From Pseudomonadota bacterium (GTDB lineage: Bacteria > Pseudomonadota > Gammaproteobacteria > Xanthomonadales > Xanthomonadaceae): a DNA stretch of 45,212 nt. The notes below the pieces were generated by a model. The model made no database searches. It was not told where the DNA came from and saw only the letters and a list, made by a program, of their open reading frames with translations. Numbering within the stretch: position 1 is the first letter of the stretch; the number at the start of each line of letters is the position of its first letter. Location of the stretch: positions 1 to 45,212 of the forward strand of contig CAUJIN010000070.1 in assembly GCA_963205495.1 (NCBI GenBank), written 5' to 3'. A program made the translations under genes and the position numbers. Below are positions 1 through 7,310 of this stretch, in pieces.

Positions 1-104
1 CGAAGTTCGCGTTCTATCTCGCGGCGCTGGCGGCGTTCGGTTTCATGTACAGCGTGGCGCGCGCGCACCATCCGCTGGGGATGTTCTTCACCTGGTTCGG
101 CTGA
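1..104 (+). CDS. C-terminal end of an unidentified membrane protein (5' truncated)
   Basis: An open frame enters from the left edge and stops with TGA at 102-104. The 33 visible residues are hydrophobic and aromatic (FYLAALAAFGFMYSVARA) and end in a short tail, TWFG, so this looks like the last transmembrane segment of an inner-membrane protein. Too little is visible to name a family. It converges on the FNR-type regulator that ends 10 bases away. I see no strong terminator in the short gap. Confidence 0.5.
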   Translation, partial: KFAFYLAALAAFGFMYSVARAHHPLGMFFTWFG

Positions 105-113
105 TCGATCGGC

Positions 114-878
114 TCAGGCGCGCAGCACGGACTGCGCCAGCGCTTCCAGCCGCTCCAGATCCAGCAATTCGACGTCGCGGCGATTGACCCGGATGAGTCC
201 GTCCTGCTGGAAGCGGCGCATGACCCGCGACACGGTTTCCGCAGCCAGCCGCAGGTAGTTGGCGATGTCGGTGCGCGACATCGCCAGAGTGAAACGATGC
301 GCCGAATAGCCGCGCGCCGCGTAGTGGCGCGAGAAGCCCAGCAGGAACGCCGCCATGCGCTCGTCGGCGCTGAAGTCTCCGGCGAGCAGCGCGGCTTTCT
401 TGATGTCCTGACTGAGCAGGCGGAAGAGCTGGGACTGCAGGCCGCTGGTGCGCGCCGCGAGCGCCGCCATCGAGGGGAAGGAGAAGCGGCACAGCATGAC
501 GGTGTCGAGCGCGACCACGTTGCACGGGAAGCGGGAGCTGTGGATGGCGTTGAAGCCGATGACCTCGCCGGGCAGGAAGAAGCCGAGCACCTGCTCGCGT
601 CCGGCGGCATCCACGGTGAAGGCCTTGACGGTGCCGGTGCGGACCGCGGCGATGGCGTTGAAGGGTTCGCCCTCGCGGAACAGGTGTTCGCCGGCCTCGA
701 ACGGGCCGATGTGTTCCACCAGGCACTCCAGCTCGTGCAGCGCGGCCTTGTCGTAGCCCTCGTCGCGACAGGCGCTGGAAAAGGCGCAGGTGCTGCAGAA
801 CTGGAACTCGTTCCCGTCATCGGCGGGAAACAGACAGGGCGCGGCGCGCAGCGGCATGGGTTTGGGTGGCAGCGACAT
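114..878 (-). CDS. fnr: FNR/Anr-type oxygen-sensing transcriptional regulator with 4Fe-4S cluster
   Basis: This 254-residue CRP/FNR-family regulator most likely switches on anaerobic and microaerobic genes. It should bind a 4Fe-4S cluster that oxygen destroys. The N-terminal cysteines C28, C31 and C37 have the C-x2-C-x5-C spacing of E. coli FNR, and C119 matches the fourth ligand. A cyclic-nucleotide-like beta barrel spans about 55-150. The C-terminal helix-turn-helix (about 200-223) has the FNR recognition pattern E214-x2-S217-R218, which predicts TTGAT-N4-ATCAA sites. A longer frame reaches 1010, but similarity and the cysteine spacing begin at the ATG ending at 878, which has an AAGG about 10 bases upstream. 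In this order the protein is often called Anr. A 7-base inverted repeat lies 19-42 bases upstream of the start. Confidence 0.93.
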   Translation of the reverse strand: MSLPPKPMPLRAAPCLFPADDGNEFQFCSTCAFSSACRDEGYDKAALHELECLVEHIGPFEAGEHLFREGEPFNAIAAVRTGTVKAFTVDAAGREQVLGFFLPGEVIGFNAIHSSRFPCNVVALDTVMLCRFSFPSMAALAARTSGLQSQLFRLLSQDIKKAALLAGDFSADERMAAFLLGFSRHYAARGYSAHRFTLAMSRTDIANYLRLAAETVSRVMRRFQQDGLIRVNRRDVELLDLERLEALAQSVLRA

Positions 879-896
879 TTCAGCTCGCCTTTTTAG

Positions 897-920
897 CACA
901 GACGCGCGACGAAGTCTGTG
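897..920. promoter_or_regulatory. Inverted repeat upstream of fnr
   Basis: CACAGAC at 897-903 is the exact reverse complement of GTCTGTG at 914-920, with a 10-base spacer. It lies 19-42 bases upstream of the fnr start, within the 173-base divergent gap to the kinase gene. It does not match the FNR box, so it may be an operator for another regulator or a stem in the fnr leader. No role is shown. Confidence 0.3.
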
Positions 921-979
921 AAGGCTGCTTGCAGGTGTATTGCGAACGCTTTCAAGACTGGGCGTGACCCGCATCCGGC

Positions 980-985
980 TACAAT
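980..985 (+). promoter_or_regulatory. Possible -10 element for the kinase-FHA pair
   Basis: TACAAT (980-985), preceded by GGC, is a good -10 match 66 bases upstream of the kinase start. The bases 16-18 upstream of it do not resemble a -35 box, so this would be a weak or activated promoter if real. The same GGCTACAAT string occurs as the candidate -10 of pyrH. Confidence 0.3.
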
Positions 986-1051
986 GACCGCTGGTGCAAT
1001 GGAGCGGCATTCGCCCGCGTCGGGCGAACCGCGTGCTGGGGTGCAGAGCGC

Positions 1052-3334
1052 ATGGCGTTGGACTTTCCCGGATACAGCGTCATCGGCGAGATCGGGCGCG
1101 GCGGCATGGCGACGGTCTATCGGGCGCGCCAGGTGATGCTGGACCGCGAGGTGGCGCTGAAGGTGCTGATGCCGGCGCTGGCCGCCGAGCCCGCGAACGC
1201 CCAGCGTTTCCTGCAGGAGGCGCGGATGCTGGCCTCGCTGGAACACCCCCACATCGTGCCGGTCTTCGACGTGGGCGTGACGCCGGACGGCAGCCACTAT
1301 TTCTCGATGCAGTTGCTGGAAAACGGCGACTTCGCCGCGCGCCTGGAGCGCGGTGTCGGCCAGGATGAACTGGTGCGCGTGCTGGGTGCGGTGGCCGACG
1401 CGCTGGCCTATGCCCATGCGCGCGGTTACGTGCACCGCGACGTGACGCCGGCCAACATCCTGTTCGATGCGGACGACAAGCCCCGGTTGACGGACTTCGG
1501 CATCGCGCGCGCCATGGCGGCCTCCTCGCGCATCACCGCTTCCGGGCTGTCGGTCGGAACCAGCCACTACATGAGTCCCGAGCAGGCGCGCGGGGCCGAG
1601 GTCGATCCGCGTTCGGACATCTACAGCCTGGGCGTGCTGTGCTACGAGGCGCTCACCGGCAAGCCGCCGTTTCATGGAGGCGATGCGTTCGCGGTGGCCT
1701 ACGCACACGTGCACGAGATGGTGCCGCCTCTGCCTGCGCAGCATCTGGGCTGGCAGCCGCTGATCGACAGCTGTCTTGCGAAAAACCCCGACGAGCGCTT
1801 CCAGGACTGCGCCCAGTTCAGCGCCATGCTGCGACGCATCGTGCCGGGCGCGCGCGGGGCGCGTGACACGCAGGTGGCCCCCGGAGACGACCCGCGGGCC
1901 GATTCGGCATCGGAGCCTGCGGACGGCGGCCTTGCGTCCGCGCACTCGGCCGCGCCATTTGCGCGGGAGCCTTCCGACAAACCGGCCGCACCGCGCTGGC
2001 TGGGGCCCATCGTCGGATTGGTCGGACTGGTTGCGGTACTGGGACTGTTCGCCTGGCGGCCCTGGAGTACTGCGTCAGGGCCGGAAACCCCGGATGCCTT
2101 GACGACGGTCTGGTCGGACGATGGATCGAGCGGAGAAGCCGGCGATGAAACCGATGCCGCAATGGATGCGGCCGAACTGGCCGCGCTGCAGGGAGTGCAG
2201 GAACCGCTGCGCAGCCTGCTGCTCCAGGCGCGGGACGACTTCGCCGCGCGCCGCTATACCTCGCCACCCGGCAGCAACGCGCTGGAGCGCTATCGGGAGG
2301 CATTGGCGATGGCGCCGGACAACCGGCTCGCGCGCGAAGGCGTCGAGCGCATCGCGCGGCGCTATCTCGCGCTCGCGGACCGGCAGGCCGACGACGAGGA
2401 TCCCGCGCTTTGGTTGGGCTACCTGCAACGCGCCGGCGAAGTGGCCGGGGAATTCGGAATCAAGACGGTGGGCTCCGAAGTGGCCGCTCGCCGCCAGGCG
2501 CGCATCGAACGCGCGCTGGCCGAGGGCGAGAGGGCGATCTCCGCCTGGGAGCGTGAGCGCGCCGTGCTTGCCTTCGAGCGTGCGCTGCCCCTGGCGCCGG
2601 ATTCCGAGGCCCTGCGGCAGGGACTGGAGCGCGCACGCCGCATCGGCAGCGACGGGTTCACCTTCCGCGACACGATAGCCGGCCAGCCGGGGCCGGAAAT
2701 GCGCGTGGTCGGACATCTGGCCTACGGGCGCAGCCCGGTGACCCTGGGCGAATTCCGCCATTACTGGACCCAGGCCGGTGCCGCGCGCTTCGGCAGCCTG
2801 CCGGCCAATTGCCGCGACCGCGAATCGCTGTTCCGCCTCTCGCGCAAGCGCACCTTTCTCGACCCGGGGTTTTCCCAGAGCGATTCGCACCCGGTGGTCT
2901 GCATCACCGCCGCGATGGCCGACGACTACGCGCGCTGGCTGTCGCAGATGAGCGCGCGCGCCTACCGATTGCCGTCGAGCGCGGAGCTGGCGACGATCGG
3001 CGTGGAGGCGGCGAAAGACTGCTCGGCCAACGTGCGCGATGCCTCCTACCGCGCGCAATTTGGTGGCCGAGCTTCGCTGGCGTGCAGCGATGGACATGCC
3101 GCAACCTCGCCGGTGACGGCGTTTCCGGCTTCGAGCGCGGGGCTGTTCGACACCCTCGGCAACGTGCGCCAATGGACAGCGGACTGCGTGGGCGGCGCCT
3201 GCCGCGAGCGCAGGGTGGCCGGCGGGAGCTGGGCTTCGGATCCGGGCGACGGAGCCACGCGAGCCTTCCCGGCGGACACCGGATTCAATACCATCGGCCT
3301 GCGCGTGGTGCGTGAAATACCGTTAACAAAGTGA
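1052..3334 (+). CDS. Transmembrane Ser/Thr protein kinase with C-terminal FGE-like domain
   Basis: This 760-residue protein has a Hanks-type kinase domain (about 8-265). It carries the glycine loop GRGGMATVY (15-23), VALK with Lys37, the catalytic loop HRDVTPAN with Asp130 and Asn135, DFG at 148-150 and SPEQ in place of APE. Thr132 occupies the place usually held by Lys in Ser/Thr kinases. A low-complexity linker leads to one transmembrane helix (about 316-334). A helical, TPR-like stretch (about 385-530) follows, then a formylglycine-generating-enzyme/sulfatase-modifying-factor fold (about 540-756), seen in GNVRQW, AGGSW and GLRVV. The cysteine pair used by true FGE is not visible near the end, so this domain probably binds rather than oxidises. 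The kinase should face the cytoplasm and the FGE-like part the periplasm. The next gene, 7 bases on, encodes an FHA protein, the usual phosphothreonine-reading partner. Confidence 0.92.
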   Translation: MALDFPGYSVIGEIGRGGMATVYRARQVMLDREVALKVLMPALAAEPANAQRFLQEARMLASLEHPHIVPVFDVGVTPDGSHYFSMQLLENGDFAARLERGVGQDELVRVLGAVADALAYAHARGYVHRDVTPANILFDADDKPRLTDFGIARAMAASSRITASGLSVGTSHYMSPEQARGAEVDPRSDIYSLGVLCYEALTGKPPFHGGDAFAVAYAHVHEMVPPLPAQHLGWQPLIDSCLAKNPDERFQDCAQFSAMLRRIVPGARGARDTQVAPGDDPRADSASEPADGGLASAHSAAPFAREPSDKPAAPRWLGPIVGLVGLVAVLGLFAWRPWSTASGPETPDALTTVWSDDGSSGEAGDETDAAMDAAELAALQGVQEPLRSLLLQARDDFAARRYTSPPGSNALERYREALAMAPDNRLAREGVERIARRYLALADRQADDEDPALWLGYLQRAGEVAGEFGIKTVGSEVAARRQARIERALAEGERAISAWERERAVLAFERALPLAPDSEALRQGLERARRIGSDGFTFRDTIAGQPGPEMRVVGHLAYGRSPVTLGEFRHYWTQAGAARFGSLPANCRDRESLFRLSRKRTFLDPGFSQSDSHPVVCITAAMADDYARWLSQMSARAYRLPSSAELATIGVEAAKDCSANVRDASYRAQFGGRASLACSDGHAATSPVTAFPASSAGLFDTLGNVRQWTADCVGGACRERRVAGGSWASDPGDGATRAFPADTGFNTIGLRVVREIPLTK

Positions 3335-3341
3335 GGGGTGA

Positions 3342-4133
3342 ATGAAACTTCTATTTCCGGGGGGCGAGCATCCGCAGGTGCTGGTCGGGCAAGGCACCCT
3401 GCAGGTGGGCAGCGATCCCGATGCCGGGATTGTCCTTGCTTCGCCCGATACCGCTGCGCGGCACGCCGAGCTGCGGCGGGAGGGCGATGCGCTGAGCGTG
3501 CACGCGCTGGAGGGCACCGTGACGATCAACGGCCAGGCGCTGGGCATGGGTGGAAGCTCCGGGCTGAAGGCCGGTGACCTGGTTGGCTTCGGCAAGGTGC
3601 AGGCGCGACTGGTCGAGATCGAGAAGGCCGGGACCGCTCCTGCCCCGTCGCGCCCCGCGCCGGTCGATGAAATGGGCGCCACGCGCGTTCGCATCGCGGT
3701 GCCGCGCTTCGTGCTGCGCGGCGTTTCCGGGGCCGCGTTCGGCAAGGTGTTCCCGGTCATGACCCAGCAGGTGATCGGGCGCCAGTCCGACTGCGACATC
3801 GCCATCCCCAGCGAGGAAATCTCGCGCCGGCACGCGCAGGTGAAGCCGACGCCGGTGGGCCTGATGGTGGAGGACCTGGGTTCGTCCAACGGCACCTACA
3901 TCAACGGCCAGCGCGTGCAGCAGGGTCTGCTCAAGCCGGGCGAGGAGCTGCGGCTGGACAACATCCGCTTCCTGCTGGTGGCACCGGGGGCGCAGGTTCC
4001 TGCCACTTCCACCCTGGCCAAGGGCAACGAGCCTGCGGCGAAGAAGGGCGGCTCGGGTGCCGGATGGATCGCGGTCGCGCTGGTGGCGCTGGCGGCGGCG
4101 GGCGTGGCGGCCTGGTACCTGTTCCTGCGCTGA
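3342..4133 (+). CDS. Double FHA-domain protein with C-terminal membrane anchor
   Basis: This 263-residue protein probably reads phosphothreonine marks made by the kinase encoded just upstream. The second FHA domain (about 120-212) is complete, with GRQSDCDI (146-153), SRRHAQV (161-167) and SSNGTYINGQRV (about 181-191). These supply the Arg, Ser, His and Asn that hold phosphothreonine. The first half (about 1-92) has the same outline (VGSDPDAGIVL, ARHAEL, TINGQ) but lacks the clear Arg and Ser, so it looks like a degenerate FHA. A Lys/Gly linker precedes a single hydrophobic helix (about 243-261) ending in FLR, which makes it a tail-anchored protein facing the cytoplasm. A GAGGGGTG ribosome site precedes the ATG, and the kinase stop is 7 bases upstream, so the two form an operon. 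Confidence 0.9.
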   Translation: MKLLFPGGEHPQVLVGQGTLQVGSDPDAGIVLASPDTAARHAELRREGDALSVHALEGTVTINGQALGMGGSSGLKAGDLVGFGKVQARLVEIEKAGTAPAPSRPAPVDEMGATRVRIAVPRFVLRGVSGAAFGKVFPVMTQQVIGRQSDCDIAIPSEEISRRHAQVKPTPVGLMVEDLGSSNGTYINGQRVQQGLLKPGEELRLDNIRFLLVAPGAQVPATSTLAKGNEPAAKKGGSGAGWIAVALVALAAAGVAAWYLFLR

Positions 4134-4152
4134 TCTTCCTGCATGGATGGAC

Positions 4153-4182
4153 GGATACGCCGGCGTGCTCGCCGGCGTATCC
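4153..4182. terminator. Bidirectional hairpin between the FHA gene and asnB
   Basis: GGATACGCCGGCG (4153-4165) and CGCCGGCGTATCC (4170-4182) form a perfect 13-base-pair stem with a 4-base loop, TGCT. It lies in the 58-base gap between convergent stops. Neither flank has a clear T run, so it may act only partly as an intrinsic terminator. Confidence 0.65.
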
Positions 4183-4191
4183 GCAGCGGCC

Positions 4192-5877
4192 TCAGTAGGC
4201 CTCGTTGTGCACCGACTGCACCGCGCGCCCGGACGGATCGATCACGTTCTTCAGCGAGGCATCCCACTCCAGCGCCGCCGCCGTGGAGCAGGCCACCGAC
4301 GGGCCACCCGGCACGGTCTCGGCCGCCCAGGCTTGCGGGAAGTGCTTCTCGAACAGCGTCCGATAGAAATAGGCTTCCTTGGTGAGCGGGGTGTTGTACG
4401 GAAAGCGGAAGCGCGCGTTGGCCAGCTCCGCATCGCTTACCTGCTGCTCGGCGTGGGCCTTGAGCGAGTCGATCCAGGAATAGCCCACGCCGTCGGAGAA
4501 CTGCTCCTTCTGCCGCCACAGCACGCTGTCGGGCAGGTAGCCGGCGAAGGCCTCCCGCAGGAACTGCTTTTCGATGCGTCCGCGCGCCTTGCCCGAGAGC
4601 TTCACCTCCGGGTCGAGGCTCATCGCCACGTCGATGAATCCGCGGTCGAGGAAGGGCACGCGCGCCTCCACGCCCCAGGCCGCCATCGCCTTGTTGGCGC
4701 GCAGGCAGTCGTAGAGGTGCAGGGCGTCGAGCTTGCGCACGGTTTCCTCGTGCAGGGCCTGGGCGTTGGGCGCCTTGTGGAAGTAGAGGTAGCCGCCGAA
4801 GATCTCGTCCGATCCCTCGCCCGAGAGCACCATCTTGATGCCCATGGCGCGGATGCGCCGGGCCATCAGGTACATCGGGGTGGAGGCGCGGATCGTGGTG
4901 ACGTCGTAGGTTTCCAGGTGGTAGACCACGTCCGAGAGCGCGTCGATGCCTTCCTGCACGGTGAAGTGCAGCTCGTGGTGCACGGTGCCGATGTGCGCGG
5001 CCACCTCGCGCGCGTGGCGCAGATCGGGGGACTCGCGCAGGCCGATGGCGAAGCTGTGCAGCTGCGGCCACCAGGCGTCGCTCCGGCTGTCGTCATCCAC
5101 GCGCCGGGCGGCGTACTTCTTGGCGATGGCCGTCACCAGCGAGGAGTCCAGACCTCCCGACAGCAGCACGCCGTAGGGCACATCGCTCATCATGTGGCTG
5201 CGCACCGCCGATTCGAGCGCATGGCGCAGCTTGCCGCGGTCGGATTCCGCGCCCGCCACCGCGGCGTATTCGCGCCAGCGCGGCTGGTAGTACCGCACCG
5301 GCTCGGCTTCGCCGCTGCGCCAGAAGTGTCCGGGCGGGAACTCCTTCACCTCCCGGCACACGCCGACCAGGGACTTCATCTCGGAGGCGACGTGGAGGTT
5401 GCCGTGCACGTCGTGGCCGTAATAGAGCGGGATGATGCCGATCGGATCGCGCGCCACCAGCCAGGTGCCGCGGCCTGCATCCCACAGCACGAAGGCGAAC
5501 ATGCCTTCCAGCCGGTTCAGCCAGCTCGACACCGAGGCCGCGTCGCTTCCGGCCAGGTACAGCGGCAGGATCACCTCGCAGTCCGAATGGGTCTGGAAGG
5601 CGTAGTCCGCCTCGTGCTGCTGGCGCAGCGCGCGGTGGTTGTAGATCTCCCCGTTCACCGCCAGCACCAGCGATCCGTCCTGGCTGCGCAGCGGCTGCGC
5701 GCCAGAATCCACGCCGACGATCGCCAGGCGCTCGTGCACCAGGATGGCGCGTTCGTCGTCGTAGATGCCGGACCAGTCCGGACCGCGGTGGCGCATCCTG
5801 CGCGACTGCTCCAGCGCCTGGGCGCGCAGGGCGACGGGATCGGACTTGAGGTCGAGGATGCCGAGGATCGAGCACAT
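4192..5877 (-). CDS. asnB: Asparagine synthase B (glutamine-hydrolysing)
   Basis: AsnB makes asparagine from aspartate, ATP and glutamine in the cytoplasm. The 561 residues are close to the E. coli length of 554, and the start MCSILGILDLKSD parallels the E. coli protein. Cys2 is the N-terminal nucleophile of the glutaminase domain, with MRHRGPDWSGI and NGEIYNH as glutamine-binding segments. The synthetase domain has the ATP pyrophosphatase loop SGGLDSS (240-246). It is transcribed alone and converges with the FHA gene. Upstream lies a good -10/-35 pair overlapped by a 9-base inverted repeat, which suggests control by a DNA-binding regulator. Asparagine metabolism appears again at the other end of the window in the isoaspartyl peptidase fusion, but I see no physical link. 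Confidence 0.97.
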   Translation of the reverse strand: MCSILGILDLKSDPVALRAQALEQSRRMRHRGPDWSGIYDDERAILVHERLAIVGVDSGAQPLRSQDGSLVLAVNGEIYNHRALRQQHEADYAFQTHSDCEVILPLYLAGSDAASVSSWLNRLEGMFAFVLWDAGRGTWLVARDPIGIIPLYYGHDVHGNLHVASEMKSLVGVCREVKEFPPGHFWRSGEAEPVRYYQPRWREYAAVAGAESDRGKLRHALESAVRSHMMSDVPYGVLLSGGLDSSLVTAIAKKYAARRVDDDSRSDAWWPQLHSFAIGLRESPDLRHAREVAAHIGTVHHELHFTVQEGIDALSDVVYHLETYDVTTIRASTPMYLMARRIRAMGIKMVLSGEGSDEIFGGYLYFHKAPNAQALHEETVRKLDALHLYDCLRANKAMAAWGVEARVPFLDRGFIDVAMSLDPEVKLSGKARGRIEKQFLREAFAGYLPDSVLWRQKEQFSDGVGYSWIDSLKAHAEQQVSDAELANARFRFPYNTPLTKEAYFYRTLFEKHFPQAWAAETVPGGPSVACSTAAALEWDASLKNVIDPSGRAVQSVHNEAY

Positions 5878-5907
5878 GGCGGGCGTTCGGAAGGAAAGGG
5901 AAGCCCG

Positions 5908-5951
5908 ATCCTATCAGCCGCTGCGACGATTGTGCAGTGCCGCAATCGTCG
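5908..5951 (-). promoter_or_regulatory. asnB promoter with overlapping inverted repeat
   Basis: On the minus strand TGCACA (5931-5936) and TAGGAT (5908-5913) are separated by 17 bases and lie 31-59 bases upstream of the asnB start. CGACGATTG (5924-5932) and CAATCGTCG (5943-5951) form a perfect 9-base dyad with a 10-base spacer that covers the -35 box. This layout suits a repressor or attenuator. The regulator is not known. Confidence 0.45.
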
Positions 5952-6028
5952 GAGCTGTTCCGTTGAAGCGCGCCCAGACTGCGTGCCAGCCGGCGAGGTG
6001 GACATGCTGGGACCCACCTGACTCAAAC

Positions 6029-6057
6029 GTGACGGGCAGCTCCTGGCTGCCCGTCAC
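6029..6057 (-). terminator. Hairpin terminator after the small secreted protein gene
   Basis: GTGACGGGCAGC (6029-6040) and GCTGCCCGTCAC (6046-6057) pair perfectly over 12 bases with a 5-base loop. On the minus strand it starts about 29 bases after the stop of the gene ending at 6086 and is followed by GTTTGAG, a short T run. An A/T-rich stretch precedes it. Confidence 0.7.
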
Positions 6058-6085
6058 TGAAAATTTGCAACGATGTGCCGCGAAC

Positions 6086-6628
6086 TCATTTTTCCTGATG
6101 ATGGATGGGTCCCGATGGGGGCGTGGGGTTGTAGATCGACTCGATGCTGTCGACGTGCCAGCCCAGAACGCCATCCCTTACGCCATAGCTGTACTTGACG
6201 GTGTAGCGCCATTGACCGAGTTGGAACACGTTGGTGGACGTGTCGCCGGGGGTGGCATGGTGCGTGGGAGGGTTCGGATCCGGGTTTTCCGGCGCGCCAT
6301 TCCCCGAGGTGGTCGCTTCGGGCGCAGCAACCTCTGCTTCATCTGTCGGGACATCTCGCTGCCACGCATAGCCGCGGAGAGTCCAGGTGGTTTCACCGGC
6401 TTGCGCCCCGAACGTGACCGAAAGCGTGCCGCCCGGTGCCGAGGCGTGGATGGTTCGTTCCACCGAGGATTGGCGCCGGGTGGGAAGCGCCTGCTCGCCC
6501 GAGCGCGCGGTCATGCTGTTCCATGCGATGGATCCAAGCTCATCGGCGGGCGGCACCTGGACCTGGGCGTTGGCGACGAGCGGCAACGCCAGGAGCAAGG
6601 CAAATGCAGCGACATGAAGTCGATTCAT
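6086..6628 (-). CDS. Small secreted protein of unknown function
   Basis: I do not recognise this 180-residue protein. The start MNRLHVAAFALLLALPLVANA is a clear Sec signal peptide, probably cut after Ala21. The mature part has a beta-like segment with APGGTLSVTFG and TTWTLRGYAW. A Pro/Asn/Thr-rich linker (about 120-145) follows, then a short end domain with QWRYTVKYSYG and GWHVDSIESIYNP. It contains no cysteine. An AGGAGT ribosome site 6-7 bases upstream of the ATG at 6628 fixes the start; the frame itself extends to 6697. It sits between rnhB and asnB with its own terminator downstream. The presumed promoter contains TTGACG followed by nine G. It is probably periplasmic or exported. Confidence 0.8.
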   Translation of the reverse strand: MNRLHVAAFALLLALPLVANAQVQVPPADELGSIAWNSMTARSGEQALPTRRQSSVERTIHASAPGGTLSVTFGAQAGETTWTLRGYAWQRDVPTDEAEVAAPEATTSGNGAPENPDPNPPTHHATPGDTSTNVFQLGQWRYTVKYSYGVRDGVLGWHVDSIESIYNPTPPSGPIHHQEK

Positions 6629-6678
6629 CAAAGAACTCCTCAGGCGGTAATCGGACATTCGCCGATTGTTCGTGTTGA

Positions 6679-6716
6679 TCCCTGTGGCAGGGACCATTAC
6701 CCCCCCCCTACGTCAA
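6679..6716 (-). promoter_or_regulatory. Promoter region with TTGACG, a G9 run and a small dyad
   Basis: Reading the minus strand, TTGACG (6716-6711) follows the rnhB stop at once. Then come TA, nine G (6708-6700), TAATGG, and the dyad TCCCTG/CAGGGA (6679-6684 with 6688-6693). TTGACG is an ideal -35, but no good -10 sits 16-18 bases on; TAATGG is only 11 bases away. A change in G-run length would alter promoter geometry, so slippage control is possible. Confidence 0.35.
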
Positions 6717-6719
6717 ATG

Positions 6720-7310
6720 TCAACCGAACAGGTCGCGCTCGGCGCACAGCCGCACCGGCGCGAAGCTGCGGCGGTGTTCCGGACAGGGGCCGTGTTCGCG
6801 CAGCGCGGCGAGGTGTTCGGCGGTGCCGTAGCCCTTGTGGCGGGCGAAGCCGTACTGCGGCCAGTGCGCGTCCAGCTCCAGCATCAGACGGTCGCGGGTG
6901 ACCTTGGCCAGGATCGATGCGGCACCGATCGCGGCATCGCGCGCGTCGCCCTTGACCCAGGCCTCGGCCGGGCAGGGCAGGTCGGGCGGCAGGCGGTTGC
7001 CGTCGATGCGCGCCAAGGCCGCCGGAACCGGCAGGCCGCACAGGCTTTCGCGCATGCCGGCCATCGTGGCCTGGAAGATGTTGATCGCATCGATGCGTTC
7101 GACCTCGATGATCCGGATGCAGTACCCGCGGGCGCGTTCCAGTATCTGCGGGAACAGCGCCTCGCGGCGCCGCTCGCCCAGCGCCTTGGAGTCGCCAAGG
7201 CCTTCGATCGGCCGCGCCGGATCGAGGATCACCGCCGCCACTACGAGGGGGCCGGCGAGCGGGCCGCGGCCGGCTTCATCCACGCCGGCGATGGCCCCGC
7301 GATCAGTCAT
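6720..7310 (-). CDS. rnhB: Ribonuclease HII
   Basis: RNase HII cuts RNA in RNA/DNA hybrids and starts removal of single ribonucleotides from DNA. The 196 residues match the usual size. The motif [12 protein letters not shown] supplies Asp11 and Glu12, RIDGN supplies Asp103, and [20 protein letters not shown] supplies the remaining catalytic Asp (122) and the conserved helix. It overlaps the end of lpxB by 8 bases, so it is translationally coupled and the last gene of the lipid A cluster. In many gammaproteobacteria dnaE follows here, but in this genome an unrelated small secreted protein gene follows. Confidence 0.96.
   Translation of the reverse strand: MTDRGAIAGVDEAGRGPLAGPLVVAAVILDPARPIEGLGDSKALGERRREALFPQILERARGYCIRIIEVERIDAINIFQATMAGMRESLCGLPVPAALARIDGNRLPPDLPCPAEAWVKGDARDAAIGAASILAKVTRDRLMLELDAHWPQYGFARHKGYGTAEHLAALREHGPCPEHRRSFAPVRLCAERDLFG

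Noticed and set aside
1052..3334. Active formylglycine-generating enzyme
   Set aside because: The fold motifs are present, but the cysteine pair expected near the C-terminus is not visible and no sulfatase gene is nearby.
4057..6021. A 654-residue plus-strand frame across asnB
   Set aside because: It is a shadow of asnB. The minus-strand protein matches AsnB from end to end.
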